In this document: positions 22,426-34,128 of the stretch, piece after piece
How the letters are laid out: every line of letters begins with the position of its first letter
Position numbering within the stretch: the stretch's first letter is position 1
Source of the DNA: Stromatinia cepivora
Lineage: Eukaryota; Ascomycota; Leotiomycetes; Helotiales; Sclerotiniaceae
Direction of reading: 5' to 3'
Assembly (NCBI GenBank): GCA_014898415.1
Contig: RCTD01000009.1
Coordinates: 1,240,001-1,304,000 of the forward strand
DNA length: 64,000 nt
Program-made: the position numbers and the translations under genes
Notes under the pieces: model-generated
Seen by the model: the letters and a program-made list of their open reading frames with translations, nothing else
Databases searched by the model: none
Told to the model about the DNA's origin: nothing

Positions 22426-23423
22426 CAAAAAGAAAATTTTTCATTCTGATTTTATTTTCTAAATCAAAAAACAAAAACATTCAGATATTATATAAATCAA
22501 TCAATAACAAAAGGTTCCTTTGTAGAACCAGAATTAAGTAAAAAAGGCTTCTTTATTGAAAAAAGAGGAATAGAACTTTGATCGAAAGAAGTATAAAGAG
22601 GAAAAGGTAGATTAGATCGGCTGGCAGAATCAGTATATAGATGATCTGAGTGTATATAATGAATCCTATGATCGTACTATTTACAATTCCTACAACTGTT
22701 TCCGAAATGCTCTTTTATATAACAGTATTCAAGGAAAGGAATCAGTTTTCGACAATAATACTCTCTATAAGATCCCTTAATCAAAATATTCCGATTCTAT
22801 ATTAAGAGATTATTGATATATAAAGTATATATCGATTATACTTGAACAAACGTAATACGATTTCGTACAAATGGAACAGGATATTCCGGTATAATTAGAA
22901 CAGCGAGTTGAAGAGCATTATAACAATAGAAAACAAACTCCCTGTTATCAATTAGGAGAATAGGATTTTGATTCGGTTGAATCAAAGTATTCGCAATATC
23001 ATACAATTAAAAAGCCCTATTGTACAAAGAATCAGTATATTATGAATAATACAAGCTTTACAATAAATACAGGATAAGATCTCAATACAATCAATTGCCC
23101 TGTAGCCAATATGAAACATACATTTTCGGGAATTCGGCAAATATAATCTTCAATAGTTCTATAACCGTTAATACAATCCCGAAATCAAAAATATCGGCTA
23201 AGTCGATCGAGAAATACATACAGAATAAAAAGCTTCTATTTCGATGAAATTGAAGAACACAAATATTAAATATTTAATTGATTTGGAAAAAGAATTCATT
23301 ATACTTGTTTGAATAGAAAATAAATACAAGGATCGAATTAAACGATTAGATAACTATCTGTATTCCAATAATCAGTCTGATTCATATATATGGCACTTCG
23401 TACGAAAAAGAAAGTTAAATCTA
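22300..23423 (+). other. Unassigned 1.1 kb between copia RNase H and 3' LTR
   Basis: Most copia elements end soon after RNase H, but here 1.1 kb follows before the LTR. It begins with a 36-base A tract (22,387-22,422). The rest keeps more mixed composition than its surroundings and short open stretches such as QYIDDLSVYNESYDRTIYNS and VANMKHTFSGIRQI. I do not recognise these. It could be an extra 3' ORF, captured sequence, or a long 3' untranslated region. Confidence 0.5.
22387..22422 (+). repeat. Poly(A) tract, 36 bases
   Basis: An uninterrupted run of 36 A, about 100 bp after the copia RNase H remnant. It could be slippage or the tail of a retrotransposed insert. Confidence 0.9.
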
Positions 23424-23608
23424 TATTGGAACATATAACTGATGAAACATATAACACCATCATATATTTCCTTTATATCGTAAATGAAATAGTAGTGTCT
23501 ATATAGATTAATAAAACCCTGTTATATAAAGAAGTTAGACAGAATAATAGAACCATCTTTACCCCATACGCGTTTTGTGTATACACCCCTTACGAAGTCT
23601 GTCCAACA
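23424..23608 (+). repeat. 3' LTR of the copia element
   Basis: 185 bp, starting TATTGGAACATATAACTGAT and ending GTCTGTCCAACA. It is followed by the target duplication GATAT. More RIP-converted at its left end and less at its right end than the 5' LTR. Confidence 0.92.
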
Positions 23609-24290
23609 GATATAGATTATATTCAATATAATTCGATATAGCAATTTTTTAGAATAATATAGAAAATTCAGATTATTTATTATTCAAATAAAGATTATCG
23701 ATGATAAAATTCTATTCAGAAATTTTGAATAAAAGATCTTCAATTTTTTCTTACAAATAATAATAATATTTATTAAGGATTACAAAATTATATAAAAAAT
23801 TATAAATATATTTATTAGAATAAATCAAAATAAAATTTCATTATAAAAACAAAATCGATATTATATTGAATAAGATATTTTTGTAATTATTCGTAAACCA
23901 ATAATTATTATAAATCCTTTATAACCTTTTTGGAATTCTAATAACTCCAATTTTGGAATCTTTGTATTCCCGAAATTATTTCCATTTCGGAATACCTTTT
24001 CCAAATATACAGATTCCATTATATTTAATAACTATTCGAATTTCAAATATTCATTATCTTCTCCCTTTCCTGGAATAATATATACATCAATATTTTATAT
24101 TGATAACTTCAATAAGATTGAAACAATAAAAGAAAAAACAAAAGAATTCAAAAAATATCAGAATATTAAAAAGAATTTCAATGCAAAAATTATAATTGAA
24201 ATTATATAAGATATTTATTCCAAAAAAAAAGCGTTTAAAATTAAATATTTAAATTCTATTTCTATTCTAAATGTTATATAAAATATAAGG
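23609..24290 (+). pseudogene. gypsy gag remnant, 3' part
   Basis: Continues the gypsy sequence interrupted at 16,751; the join matches the minus-strand copy around 62,150-62,830. No coherent protein remains. Assigned by position before the protease. Confidence 0.5.
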
Positions 24291-24299
24291 TTTTTTGAT

Positions 24300-24840
24300 T
24301 TGATAAAACTTATAGAAAAAAAAGTATTCACTCTTTTTTATAATTTTTTAAAAAATAATTATATTTATCGATTAAAAATATTTATTGATTCTGAAATAAA
24401 TAGATTTGTTTTTATCAATATTATACTTCTTATTTGTTTATTTTCTATATTTAAATTAAGAATTATATTATTTAAAATTTTGATTGAAATTAAAGAATAT
24501 AATGATATATAAAGTCATATTATTATCTATTTTATATTCCTTAATTTAATGATTAATAATTATAAATAATCTTTTATCCTTTTTCTTATTATTGAATTAA
24601 AGAATTATAATGTTATTTTAGATAGATTTTGGTTATTAGAGATTCGAATAAAATTTGATTGTTTTAATTATCACGGGAAATGATTACTATATCAACCCAA
24701 TTAACCATTCGTCAAGAGTGGCGTCACTTTTGTGACATTAATCGATATTTCGAATAATTTAAAAAGAAACCTTATATCATTTCCTATTCAAATAATCTTT
24801 TTATTATTTAATTATTCTTTTGCAAATAGAAAATCGATCG
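24300..24840 (+). pseudogene. gypsy aspartic protease remnant, interrupted
   Basis: Reads FYNFLKNNYIYRLKIFIDSE and INRFVFINIILLI, corresponding to the gypsy protease block with a DSGANGF-type active site (DSE here). It continues FKILIEIKEYNDI and LDRFWLLEIRIKFDC. The minus-strand copy reads the same block at 61,926-62,126. A 69-bp element interrupts it at 24,669-24,737. Confidence 0.72.
24669..24737. mobile_element. Short LTR-like element, 69 bp, 5-bp target duplication TTAAT
   Basis: Starts TATCACGGGAAATGATTACT and ends CACTTTTGTGACA. Flanked by perfect TTAAT duplications (24,664-24,668 and 24,738-24,742). Almost identical to 31,505-31,577. The ends form an imperfect inverted repeat (TATCAC versus GTGACA), as in a T(G)...CA LTR. 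Most likely a solo LTR of a very small element, or a MITE-like element with 5-bp duplications. Confidence 0.75.
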
Positions 24841-25429
24841 ATTAATTCAACAAAATACTAATCGATGAAATAATCAATTCGAAGAATATTGGAATTTGAA
24901 AGATTTACAATTAAATAGATCAATTGCAATTGATAATATATAACAAGAATCTTCAAATATAAATATAATATAGATTTTTGTTAAGAAAAAAGAAGTTTCG
25001 ATTTTTATCAAATTCAATCCATTTCCTTTTCGATCAATTACATTATTATTACAAATCTATGAATGCTTTTTTTGTATATCACTTGGAATCCTCGATTTAT
25101 ATATACTCAAACCCAACAAATTTTAATTAGAATATAAAAAAGAAGAATAAATTGAATTCTTTATTCTTATTTTGAAAGAATTCGATGATACAATAAATTT
25201 TCGATGAAATAAATAATATACAGAAAAAAGAGTATTGGCTATTTTAGCCGAATTCAAGAATACAAAAATTCAAAAGAAACTTAATCAGGTATTGATTAAA
25301 ATCGATTTAAAATCCGAAATCCTATTTGAATATCGATAATACTATTGAATTTTTTTCAAATATAAATCAAATATCCTACTTTCCAATCGATCTCATAATC
25401 ATAAAATCATACCGGAAAACGAAAAAGAA

Positions 25430-26200
25430 AAAACTTTATATTATAATTTGTTTTACAAAATATCCCTAGAACAACCGGAAATCATCAAAGAATATATTAT
25501 AAATAATCTTAGTAAAGATTTTATCGAATTTAATCAAATTCTTTATATTGTATTTATTTTATTCGTTAAAAAATCTAATAATAGTTTGAGATTTTATATA
25601 GATTTTAGATTATTGAATTTTTTAATATATAAAAATCAGTATCCTTTTCTTTTAATTGATAAAACAATTTTTCGGTTCTTCAATATTAAGATCTATATTA
25701 AATTCAATATTTATTAAACTTTTTATTATATAAAAATGAATCTTATTTTGAAAGAATATATTATCTTTCGAATTCGATATAGATTATATAAATATAAGAT
25801 TATATTATTCGGATTAATGAATAACTTTGTAATTTATTAATAATATATAAATAATATCCTATTTGAACATTTAAATATCTTTTATATAATATATTTTAAT
25901 AATATTTTGATTTATTTCGAGAATAAAAAAGAGTATTAAATTTATATCAAATTAATCTTCGAATAATTATAAATCGTTGGTTTATAAATAGATCTCAAGA
26001 AATACAAATTTAATATTATATATATTAAATATTTAAACTTTATTATTTTTATAAAAAGAATAAAAATAAATCCTGAAAAGATTGAAATAATTAAGAATTG
26101 AATCTTTTTGATAATAATAAAAGAGGTTCAATCATTCTTTGATTTTTGTAATTTTTATCGATAATTTATTAAAGATTATAATATAATAATGAAATCCTTT
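25430..26200 (+). pseudogene. gypsy reverse transcriptase remnant
   Basis: Opens with IIKEYIINNLSKDFIEFNQI, then ILFVKKSNNSLRFYIDFRLL and PFLLIDKTIFRF, the start of a Ty3/gypsy RT. The catalytic block reads YFNNILIYFENKKEY where the family has YLDDILIYS, so DD has become NN by transitions. The end reads KINPEKIEIIKN and SFFDFCNFYR. The element is inactive. Confidence 0.85.
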
Positions 26201-26279
26201 AACGAATTTATTAAAGCAAATATCAAATTTATATTTAATGAAGTATATCAAAATATATTTAATATTCTAAAGAAAAAGT

Positions 26280-26720
26280 TTATCTTTATTTTATTCTTGT
26301 AATATTATAATTATCGATTCTTTTATATAATTGAAATAAATATTTTTGATAAAATAATTACTAATATATTATTATAATAATATAATGAAGATTGGTTATT
26401 TATAATTTATTTCTTCAAAATTATAATTGTTGTTAAACTGAATTATGAAATTTACAATAAGGAAATGTTATTAATCATTCGATCTTTTAATCATTGAAGA
26501 ACAGAATTCGCTGGTTTCTTATATAAAATCAAGGTTTATACCGATTATAAGGCTTTCGAATATTTCATGATCATTAAAATCTTTAATATTTGATAAATTT
26601 GTTAAGCAGAAGTATTAATCGATTATAACTTTATTATTATATATCACCCTAAAAAGAATAATCCTTTCGTCAATACTTTAATCCATTAAACTAATAAATT
26701 GGATTTTCAAAACTATATTA
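26280..26720 (+). pseudogene. gypsy RNase H remnant
   Basis: Reads LNYEIYNKEMLLIIRSFNH, then FLYKIKVYTDYKAFEYFMI and LIDYNFIIIYHPKKNNPFVN, matching the RNase H and tether region of gypsy polyproteins (YSDHKALEYF and RPGKAN type blocks). Confidence 0.78.
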
Positions 26721-26929
26721 AAAAGAGGAATCACCTTTAATAATTTATTAAGAATAATCAAATTAATATCGAAATCATAAAAGAAACTTTACAAAAATAT
26801 TATTTAAAAATAAAATAATGATTATTAATATCGATTTAAAAAAATCATTCTTTGATTCGATTTAATTAATTATATTATCAAAGCAAATAAAACTATAGAT
26901 AATTTATTAATATTCAGAATATAAATTAT

Positions 26930-27690
26930 CAAAGATTATAAATATATATCATTCTAGAATGATCTCTTATTCTATAATGATTGCTTGATAATACCCGATA
27001 TTGATAATTTTCGAATTTATCTGATTCACAAAACTTACAATTCCGCTTTCATTATTTATTCTGATATAAACAAAATTTACCTTTTATTATCTTAATAATA
27101 TTATTAGCTTAGAATATACAATATTGTAATTAGATATATATATAATTATTATATCTATAAATGTAATTCTGTTTTATATAATTGTGTTTTTAGTTTATTA
27201 TATTTATTTTTGATTTCTATTAGGATATAGTAATATATTATTATAAATTATTATAGTTTTAATAAGGATAAATATAAATATAATAATATTTTAATTATTA
27301 TTGATCGATTGATAAAGCAAATTATTTTTATATTTTATTATGAATCAATTGATTTTTAAATTTAAATATAACTATATCTTTATTATATATATTAATATTA
27401 TAATCCCTTTGAAATTATAATATCGGATTGCAGCCTCCAATTCATATCACAATTCTGAAAAGAATTCAATCAAATCTTGAGAATCGATTTCAAAATATCT
27501 ATTATTTATTATCTCCAAATCGATAATCAAATTGAAATCTATAATTAGTATCTTTAGTAACGATTAAGATTATTTATTAATTATTATCAAGATGATTAAT
27601 CAGAATTCCTATTTATAATGGATTATATATAATTTATTTTTCTATATAATTCTTTAGAAAGATTTATACCCTATAAAACTCTATATAAAT
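26930..27690 (+). pseudogene. gypsy integrase remnant
   Basis: Reads LIIPDIDNFRIYLIHKTYNS, then a zinc-finger region and INYYSFNKDKYKYNNILIII followed by DRLIKQIIF, the integrase core entry. Further on, degraded blocks fit the QFISxFW and HPQTDGQ regions. No open frame. Confidence 0.78.
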
Positions 27691-28104
27691 ATATACCGAA
27701 ATATATATAGGAATAAAAGAAAGATAATAATAAATTAATAGATAATATAAATATATATAATATTTATATATATATAAAATATAATAAATTGGTTTTTATA
27801 TAAATAAAAAAAGGTTTATTATATATTTAAATCAAGATATTGAAATTTATAAATATTTATCAATATAAAATCGATTTCGATATTGAAGATTATATATAGT
27901 TCAATATGAAAAGTTATTTTATTTAAAGATTATTCAAGAAACTAGATTTTCTGATTCAAAGAAAGTTCAAGATTATTGATCGATTTGAAAGCTTTTTCAA
28001 ATTCGAATTCCCGATTATAATGAAAATTCATTTTGTTTTTTTTTCAGATTGATTATGTAAGGTATATGATGATCCTTTTTTTGATCAAATATTTGAATTA
28101 TTTT

Positions 28105-28335
28105 CATTTATTAATATAATTAATGATTCGGAATAGGAAGTGAAAAAGGTTTTAATAATGAAGAAAGTATGAAAAACCTTATTATATAAAGTTTTGTAGT
28201 TTAATAGTAATATTGATTTCATTTGATATTCTATTTCGGATTTTAAAATATCTTTGTATTTTTTGTATGATTTTCATTTGGTCAATCCAATATTATTTGG
28301 TCCCTTTAATCGATTATTTGATTAGCTAAGGTTTT
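28105..28335 (+). pseudogene. gypsy chromodomain remnant
   Basis: Reads INDSE*EVKKVLIMKKV*KT, then LLYKVL*FNSNIDFI*YSIS and DFKISLYFLYDFHLVNPILF. The spacing and aromatic positions fit a chromodomain at the C-terminus of a chromovirus-type integrase, with each missing tryptophan replaced by a TAG stop. The minus copy shows the same block at about 58,170-58,410. Confidence 0.72.
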
Positions 28336-28679
28336 ATAAAAGTAGAAAGGATAATTATGATTATATAAATAACGATTTATTTATGAAATTAAGGGAAAGA
28401 AAAGTATTCTTTAATTCAGTAGATTAGATATTATGATTTTATAATAATATATATATATATATAATCGCGAAAGGGTCGAAAACCTATACAAATTCGAAGG
28501 AATTTGATTATATGTATATATGATTTGAATTCTGTATAATAGATGAACTGTTATTATTAAGATAATATAAAGATAATATATTTAAAAATTTATGCTTTAT
28601 TATAATTTCAAAATTATATAAAAGGGAAGCTTGAATATGGTAGGAACGAAATATAATATTATTTTTATTGATTTTGTTC

Positions 28680-28935
28680 AATTTGATTGATTTAATTAAT
28701 TTGATCAATTAATCTGATCGATTCCGGAATTGATTATATCAATCATTTATTATCATTATATTATAATTTAATTCCCTTTTTTTTTCTATTAAAACTTTTT
28801 CTTTTTAAAGATTTTCCAAATCAAAAAGAATATAAATCAATGTTGATTTATTCAATTGATAAACGATTTAATCAATTTAATCAATCTAATCAATCAAAAT
28901 AATCAATTTAATTGATTTAGAACTTATAAACCTTT
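28680..28935. repeat. Degenerate tandem GATCAAATTRATT motif in the gypsy 3' region
   Basis: Repeated short words such as TTTGATCAATTAATCTGATC and TTTAATCAATTTAATCAATC. The same pattern recurs on the minus-strand copy (57,540-57,850), so it belongs to the element. Confidence 0.6.
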
Positions 28936-29017
28936 ATAAAATCTGGTTTTCGATAAAATAACAATAAAATAAAGGAATAAAATATTTAAAAATAAATTTT
29001 TCTGAAGGAAAAAATAA

Positions 29018-29247
29018 TATTACAAATTACAAACTATAAAAAACTAACTATATAATATCTTTTATCTTTTATAACAATTAATGAATTGATTATCTATATA
29101 TATATTACAATTCATACAATTTAATATAATAAAATGATAACTCTAATAATATATATATATAGCCCCACAATTTACAAATAGATATTTATATATATATATC
29201 TAATTACTCTTTACGAATTATAATTTTTCAATTATAGATTCTAAGGA
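29018..29247 (+). repeat. Truncated 3' LTR of the plus-strand gypsy element
   Basis: Starts TATTACAAATTACAAACTAT, the fully RIP-converted version of the 5' LTR start, after a polypurine run (29,004-29,014). It follows the 5' LTR to TAGATTCTAAGGA and then leaves it, so roughly the last 45-50 bp are missing and repeat X follows. Confidence 0.82.
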
Positions 29248-29396
29248 TCACAATTATCAAAAAATATAAAAATAACAAAAATAACTTTTTTTTCTCTTTA
29301 TTTGATATTAAATAATAATATATTCAATATAAATATCTTTTTTATAATGTTTATTTTTCAAAATCATATAATCGAAATCAATTACAATACCTTAAT
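29240..29396 (+). repeat. Dispersed repeat X, right part
   Basis: From GGATCACAATTATC onwards it aligns with 51,400-51,570, including AATAATATATTCAATATAAA and TCAATTACAATA. It completes the X copy cut at 15,385. Confidence 0.6.
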
Positions 29397-29404
29397 AGTC
29401 TATA

Positions 29405-29470
29405 TAAACCTGCTTCGTTAGAACTACCAGGGACCTGCGCTCCCCGGACTCCTGGCTTTTCGAGAAAGTT
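29405..29470. other. GC-rich island not affected by RIP
   Basis: About 60 bp of mixed composition in nearly pure A/T flanks, containing CTACCAGGGACCTGCGCTCC and a CCAGG...CCTGG inverted repeat. Not a recognisable tRNA. Identity unknown. Confidence 0.6.
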
Positions 29471-31504
29471 TATTTAAATTTATATATTATTATATTTGAT
29501 TAAATGAATTATATTATTTTGTATTTTATAAGTTATTATAATATTATTAATAATATTGATATTTCGATTTTCAAATGAATTAATATTTATAATAATAGAT
29601 TAGATTTCTTTGAATATAATTAATGATTTTTTTTAAATCTATTATTGATTATTAAATAAATATATAATATTTTTATTTGATTAAATAATAATATTCATTT
29701 TTGTTATAATTATTCAGAATATTTTCGGAAATCTATTTTTGTATTAATTTAATTTCGATATTTTTTTTCGAATATTTTATTATAGATTATAATTGCTTTG
29801 AATTTATTAATTATTATTTGTTTTGAAAAAACAATATATATATATATATTGATATCAAAAATAAATAATGAACATTAAAAGAGATTTATATATTTTCTAA
29901 TAATTGAATTAACTATATATATTAATCTACTTTTATAACTTTATATAAGCTAATTTATTTATTATCGAATTTCTTTATTTTACAAATTGTTTTTATATTT
30001 TTTTTATTAATATATATTTTTTGTTTTATAATATATTATAATAAATCGAATTATTGATAATTTATATATTTTCTATAATTCATTATAATTTGTGTAATAA
30101 ATATATATATTTATTTTAAAATTCATTTTATTCGATTTGTTTTTTTTTGAAGAATTTATATTTTTGAATTATTGTTATATTTAAAAAATAAAGTTTGTTT
30201 GATTTTATATTTATATAAAAATTGAAATTATAATTTATAAAGAATAGAAAAACAATTAATAATTTTTGAGATTATATTATTGAATATAAATTTGATTATT
30301 AAAAATTATTTTATTTAATTATTTTGATAAAAATTTATGAACATTTAAAGATATTATTTTAGAATTAAATTGATTTGATTTGTTTATTTATTGATTTATA
30401 AATAGAAAATTAATAAATCTTTTAAAATAATTTTTAATTTTTTAAAGAATTGTATTTAGAATTCTGAAACGAAGTATGTATTTTGATTGAAGATAATATT
30501 TATTGTTTGGTAAATTATGTAATATAAATATTTAATTAATATTTTTATAATTAAAAATTCGGGTTTCAAGTATTTTATTTTTATATATTTATATATAATT
30601 ATTAATATATATTTATACATAAAATCAAAATATTTGTAATTTAATAATAATATAATATGATTGATTGAGATATTAGATTAAATTTTGAAAAGAATTGATA
30701 AAGGTTTTAGAAATTTTAAAAGTATGAATTTCGATGATTTTGTTTGAATATAAAGTTTATATATTTGTATATAAAAATGAATTTTTTGATATATATTTAA
30801 TTATTGATATTTATAAAAGATAAAATCGATAATCTTAGTATAATCTAAATGTTTATTTAGATCGAATAAATGAATTTGATAAATGATCTGGATTTTGAAT
30901 TTATTATTAAATGAAATCTAGAATTTCTTTTAATAATAGATTTTTCTATTATAAATATAATAATTCTGTATAATTATGTATAGAATCTTTTTAAACTTCC
31001 TTGATTATTTAATAATAAATAAATTTTTAAATATAAAAACCAATTATTTTATTATATTAGATTTTATATAAATAATATCCATAATTTTATTAATCAATTT
31101 ATCCTCAAATAATATTATCAAAATTATAAAAACTAGGAATGTCTGATTTATCAGCTTTTTATGTAATTCTATGTCGAATTTATTGAATAATGGAATTATA
31201 TATTTTTTACTCCTTAAATATTTATTATTTGAATTAAATATATTAAAATAATCTTTATAATATCAATTTAAAATATTTGAATATTGTTTCAATTTTTGAT
31301 CAATAAACAATACAAAAGTTATATTAAAATAAAAATTCTCATTATTATATTTATTATTAATTTAATATTTTTGTTATTATAAAATACTCTAAATTTTCAT
31401 AATTTATAAATATTTCGAATTTCTGTTATAATTTTGATTATCATTTTTCTATTAATTTAATAATAATTAATAACTTTTTATTATAAATTTTGTAATTATA
31501 TTTA

Positions 31505-31577
31505 TATCACGGGAAAATGATTACTATATCAACCCAATTAATCATTCGTCAAGAGTGGCGTCACTTTTAGCGTGACA
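31505..31577. mobile_element. Short LTR-like element, 73 bp, 5-bp target duplication ATTTA
   Basis: Starts TATCACGGGAAAATGATTAC and ends TTTTAGCGTGACA. Flanked by ATTTA at 31,500-31,504 and 31,578-31,582. The interior, including CATTCGTCAAGAGTGGCGTC, is shared with 24,669-24,737. Confidence 0.77.
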
Positions 31578-34071
31578 ATTTAATTATAAAATATTTAGTA
31601 AAAAAATATATTATAAATCTTAGAATATTATTATTATTATATTAAAATAATTTTTGGTGGGAAATTCAATTAGATATATCGACTTTCAATATGGTTTTTT
31701 TATTATATTTATAAAGATATATTTCAATTTTTTGAAAATATTTATATATATTTTGTTTGTTTATTAAATTATATTTCTTTATAAAAGATTATTCAAAAAT
31801 CAATAAATCTTTGAAAAATTCTTTATAAATTTATAATAGAAATTTATGAAATTTAGGAACTATTATAAATCTTTCATAAATAATAATTGTTTTTAGAAAA
31901 TAATTATAATGATTTTGTTTTAATTTATTTTAATTTTTTTGATTATAATAATTAATCTTAAAGATTTTATTAAAATTGTTTTGAATTTGTATTTATTAAT
32001 ATCGATTTTCAAATCAATATTTTATAATTTCTAAATTATATTATAAATATATTTTCGATATTTTTTTTGTTTATAAAATATATAAAAATATTATTAAAAT
32101 AAATTATATAATATTTATTTAATTTATTAAACAAAATATAATTGGTATAATATTGAAACAATATTGATATATTACAAAATTTAAAAAATATAATAAAGGA
32201 TTCGAATAATCCAAATTAAATAATAAAAATAGTCTTTTATTCATTATTTTTTATAATATATAATTTATTAAAGATAATAATAATATTGAGTTTTATATAG
32301 ATTTTAATATTATAAAAAATATTTAGAATTTGCCGAATAATTAATAAAAAATATTAATTTTTAATAATAATCTTCACAAATATAAATTCCTTTATTAGAT
32401 TTAATAATAAAAATAATAAAATAATATTTTGTCATTTTAATTTTTAAAGAAAGTTTTTAATAGATTATTAGCAATCTATTTATATGTTATTTTTAAATCA
32501 AAAATAAATAAAAAATGATTTTTGAAATATAAATTCTTTTTTCCAAATATTAGTTTTATTTGTGATTTTATATTTGATATAATAAAATAGAAAAACAAAT
32601 AATTTGCCTTGAAATTATAAAATTAGTTTTTTTTTATTTTGTTATTATTAAAAAAGGATTTTCTATTAAAGAATTTCTTGATATCTATTTCTATTATTTT
32701 ATAAAAATATTCTGAATAATAATGATAATAATAAATAAAATCATAAAGGTTCGATAAAGATTTTGTTAATATATTAATAATATTTTTTTTTTATATAATA
32801 TATTCTTAAAATATTATTTTTGTAGAATTGAAACTATTATTGATTGATTTAAACATTTTTATCAAATGATCTTTTTTATTTGATTTAATTCGTTTTATAT
32901 AAAATATATAATTTTTATTTTATTTTATTAATAAAGAATACAAAATTGATAATTTGAAATTAATAGATATTGTTTAAATCAAATTTTATATCGAAAATCA
33001 AGTTTATTTTTTTTTCGGAATTGGAATTGATAATAATAATAGAAATTCATTCTTTAATATTAATTATAATTGATATTAATTAACAATCTTTTATATACAT
33101 TTATAATAAATAAAATATTAATTCAATATTATTTAAATTTATAATAATTTTTTTTATTGTGAATCTTTATATAATAATGATTTATATTAGATATTAAAAT
33201 GTCATTAATTGATAGATCAAATTCAGAATTTTTTATCAATATGTAATCTTTATTTTTGTATTTTTTTATAAAAGATAATTTATAATATTTTTAATATTAT
33301 TGTTTAAAGTTTTTTAAAATAATTTTAAAAAATTGAATATTTAATATTATTATAAATAAAGATTTTGATCAAAGATAAAATAGTAAAGATTTTATAAATA
33401 TATTACATTATTTTTAAATAAACTTTTAATAATTATTAAAGAAAGAATTATTAGTATTTATATTGACCTGGAAATATTATAGAAAAAATAATGAATAATA
33501 TAATATTAAGAATTGAAAAAGAAAATTATATTTATTTATTTCTGTATAAATTATAATATTATAATTATAGTAATTCGAGAATGATTAATATATTTTCAGA
33601 AAATTTTATAATAAAAGATAATTAGATTTCTTTATATTATTTTATTATTATATTTATTATAAAATATTTACTAATGATATTTGTAATAATTCTATTTGCA
33701 AAATAGAACTTATAATAATATAATAAAAGTAATATAAGGATATTATATTATTTGATAAAAAAAAATTCAATAAATGATTTTTTTCAAATATTTATTATTG
33801 ATTAAATTAATCATATTAAAAGAAAAAGTATATATTGGAAATATAATAATTTGAAAAAATAGAAATTTATTATTTATTATATATTATATCTATTTTATAT
33901 TTTTTAATAATTTTTATAAATGAAGTTTTTTTTTATTTTTTTGATAATATTAAGGATTCTTCTTTGATAAAATTATGAAATATATCAAAATATTATTATT
34001 GATAATTGTTTTAATAATTTTTTTGGAATAATTGGATTGTTAAAATAGTATTATTGACTTGGAATTGAATT

Positions 34072-34128
34072 TGATAATTATTTTATTGATAATTATTTTA
34101 TTGATAATTCTTTTATTGATAATTATTA
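34072..34128. repeat. 15-bp tandem repeat, about 3.8 units
   Basis: Unit TGATAATTATTTTAT, nearly perfect in successive copies. Confidence 0.8.

Larger units (their letters stand above)
16752..23608 (+). mobile_element. Ty1/copia retrotransposon inserted in the gypsy gag region
   Basis: A 6,857-bp element bounded by two 185-bp LTRs with ends TGTTGGA...TCCAACA, in RIP-altered forms TATTGGA and TCCAATA. It is flanked by a perfect 5-bp target duplication GATAT (16,747-16,751 and 23,609-23,613). Between the LTRs, degraded protein reads gag, protease, integrase, reverse transcriptase and RNase H in that order, which is diagnostic for Ty1/copia. All frames contain stops. The paralogous gypsy copy at about 62,835 keeps the unoccupied site, proving the insertion came after the gypsy family spread. 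Confidence 0.93.
15386..29247 (+). mobile_element. Chromodomain Ty3/gypsy retrotransposon, RIP-degraded, carrying nested insertions
   Basis: The element runs from a 283-bp 5' LTR to a truncated 3' LTR at 29,018-29,247. Removing the copia insertion (16,752-23,608) leaves about 7 kb with gag, protease, reverse transcriptase, RNase H, integrase and a C-terminal chromodomain, in Ty3/gypsy order. It matches the minus-strand element at 57,242-64,000 from end to end, including the sequence on both sides of the copia insertion. A 69-bp LTR-like element is inserted in the protease. Every domain is broken by stops, so it cannot be autonomous. Chromodomains in such integrases direct insertion into heterochromatin, which fits this location. 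Confidence 0.88.

Noticed and set aside
23041..23110. SFTINTG resembling a retroviral-type protease active site
   Set aside because: The copia protease is already found in its normal place near 19,030; this later match lies after RNase H and the following residues do not fit.
29405..29470. Possible tRNA gene in a GC-rich island
   Set aside because: No cloverleaf with anticodon arm and GGTTCGAATCC-type T loop could be drawn on either strand.
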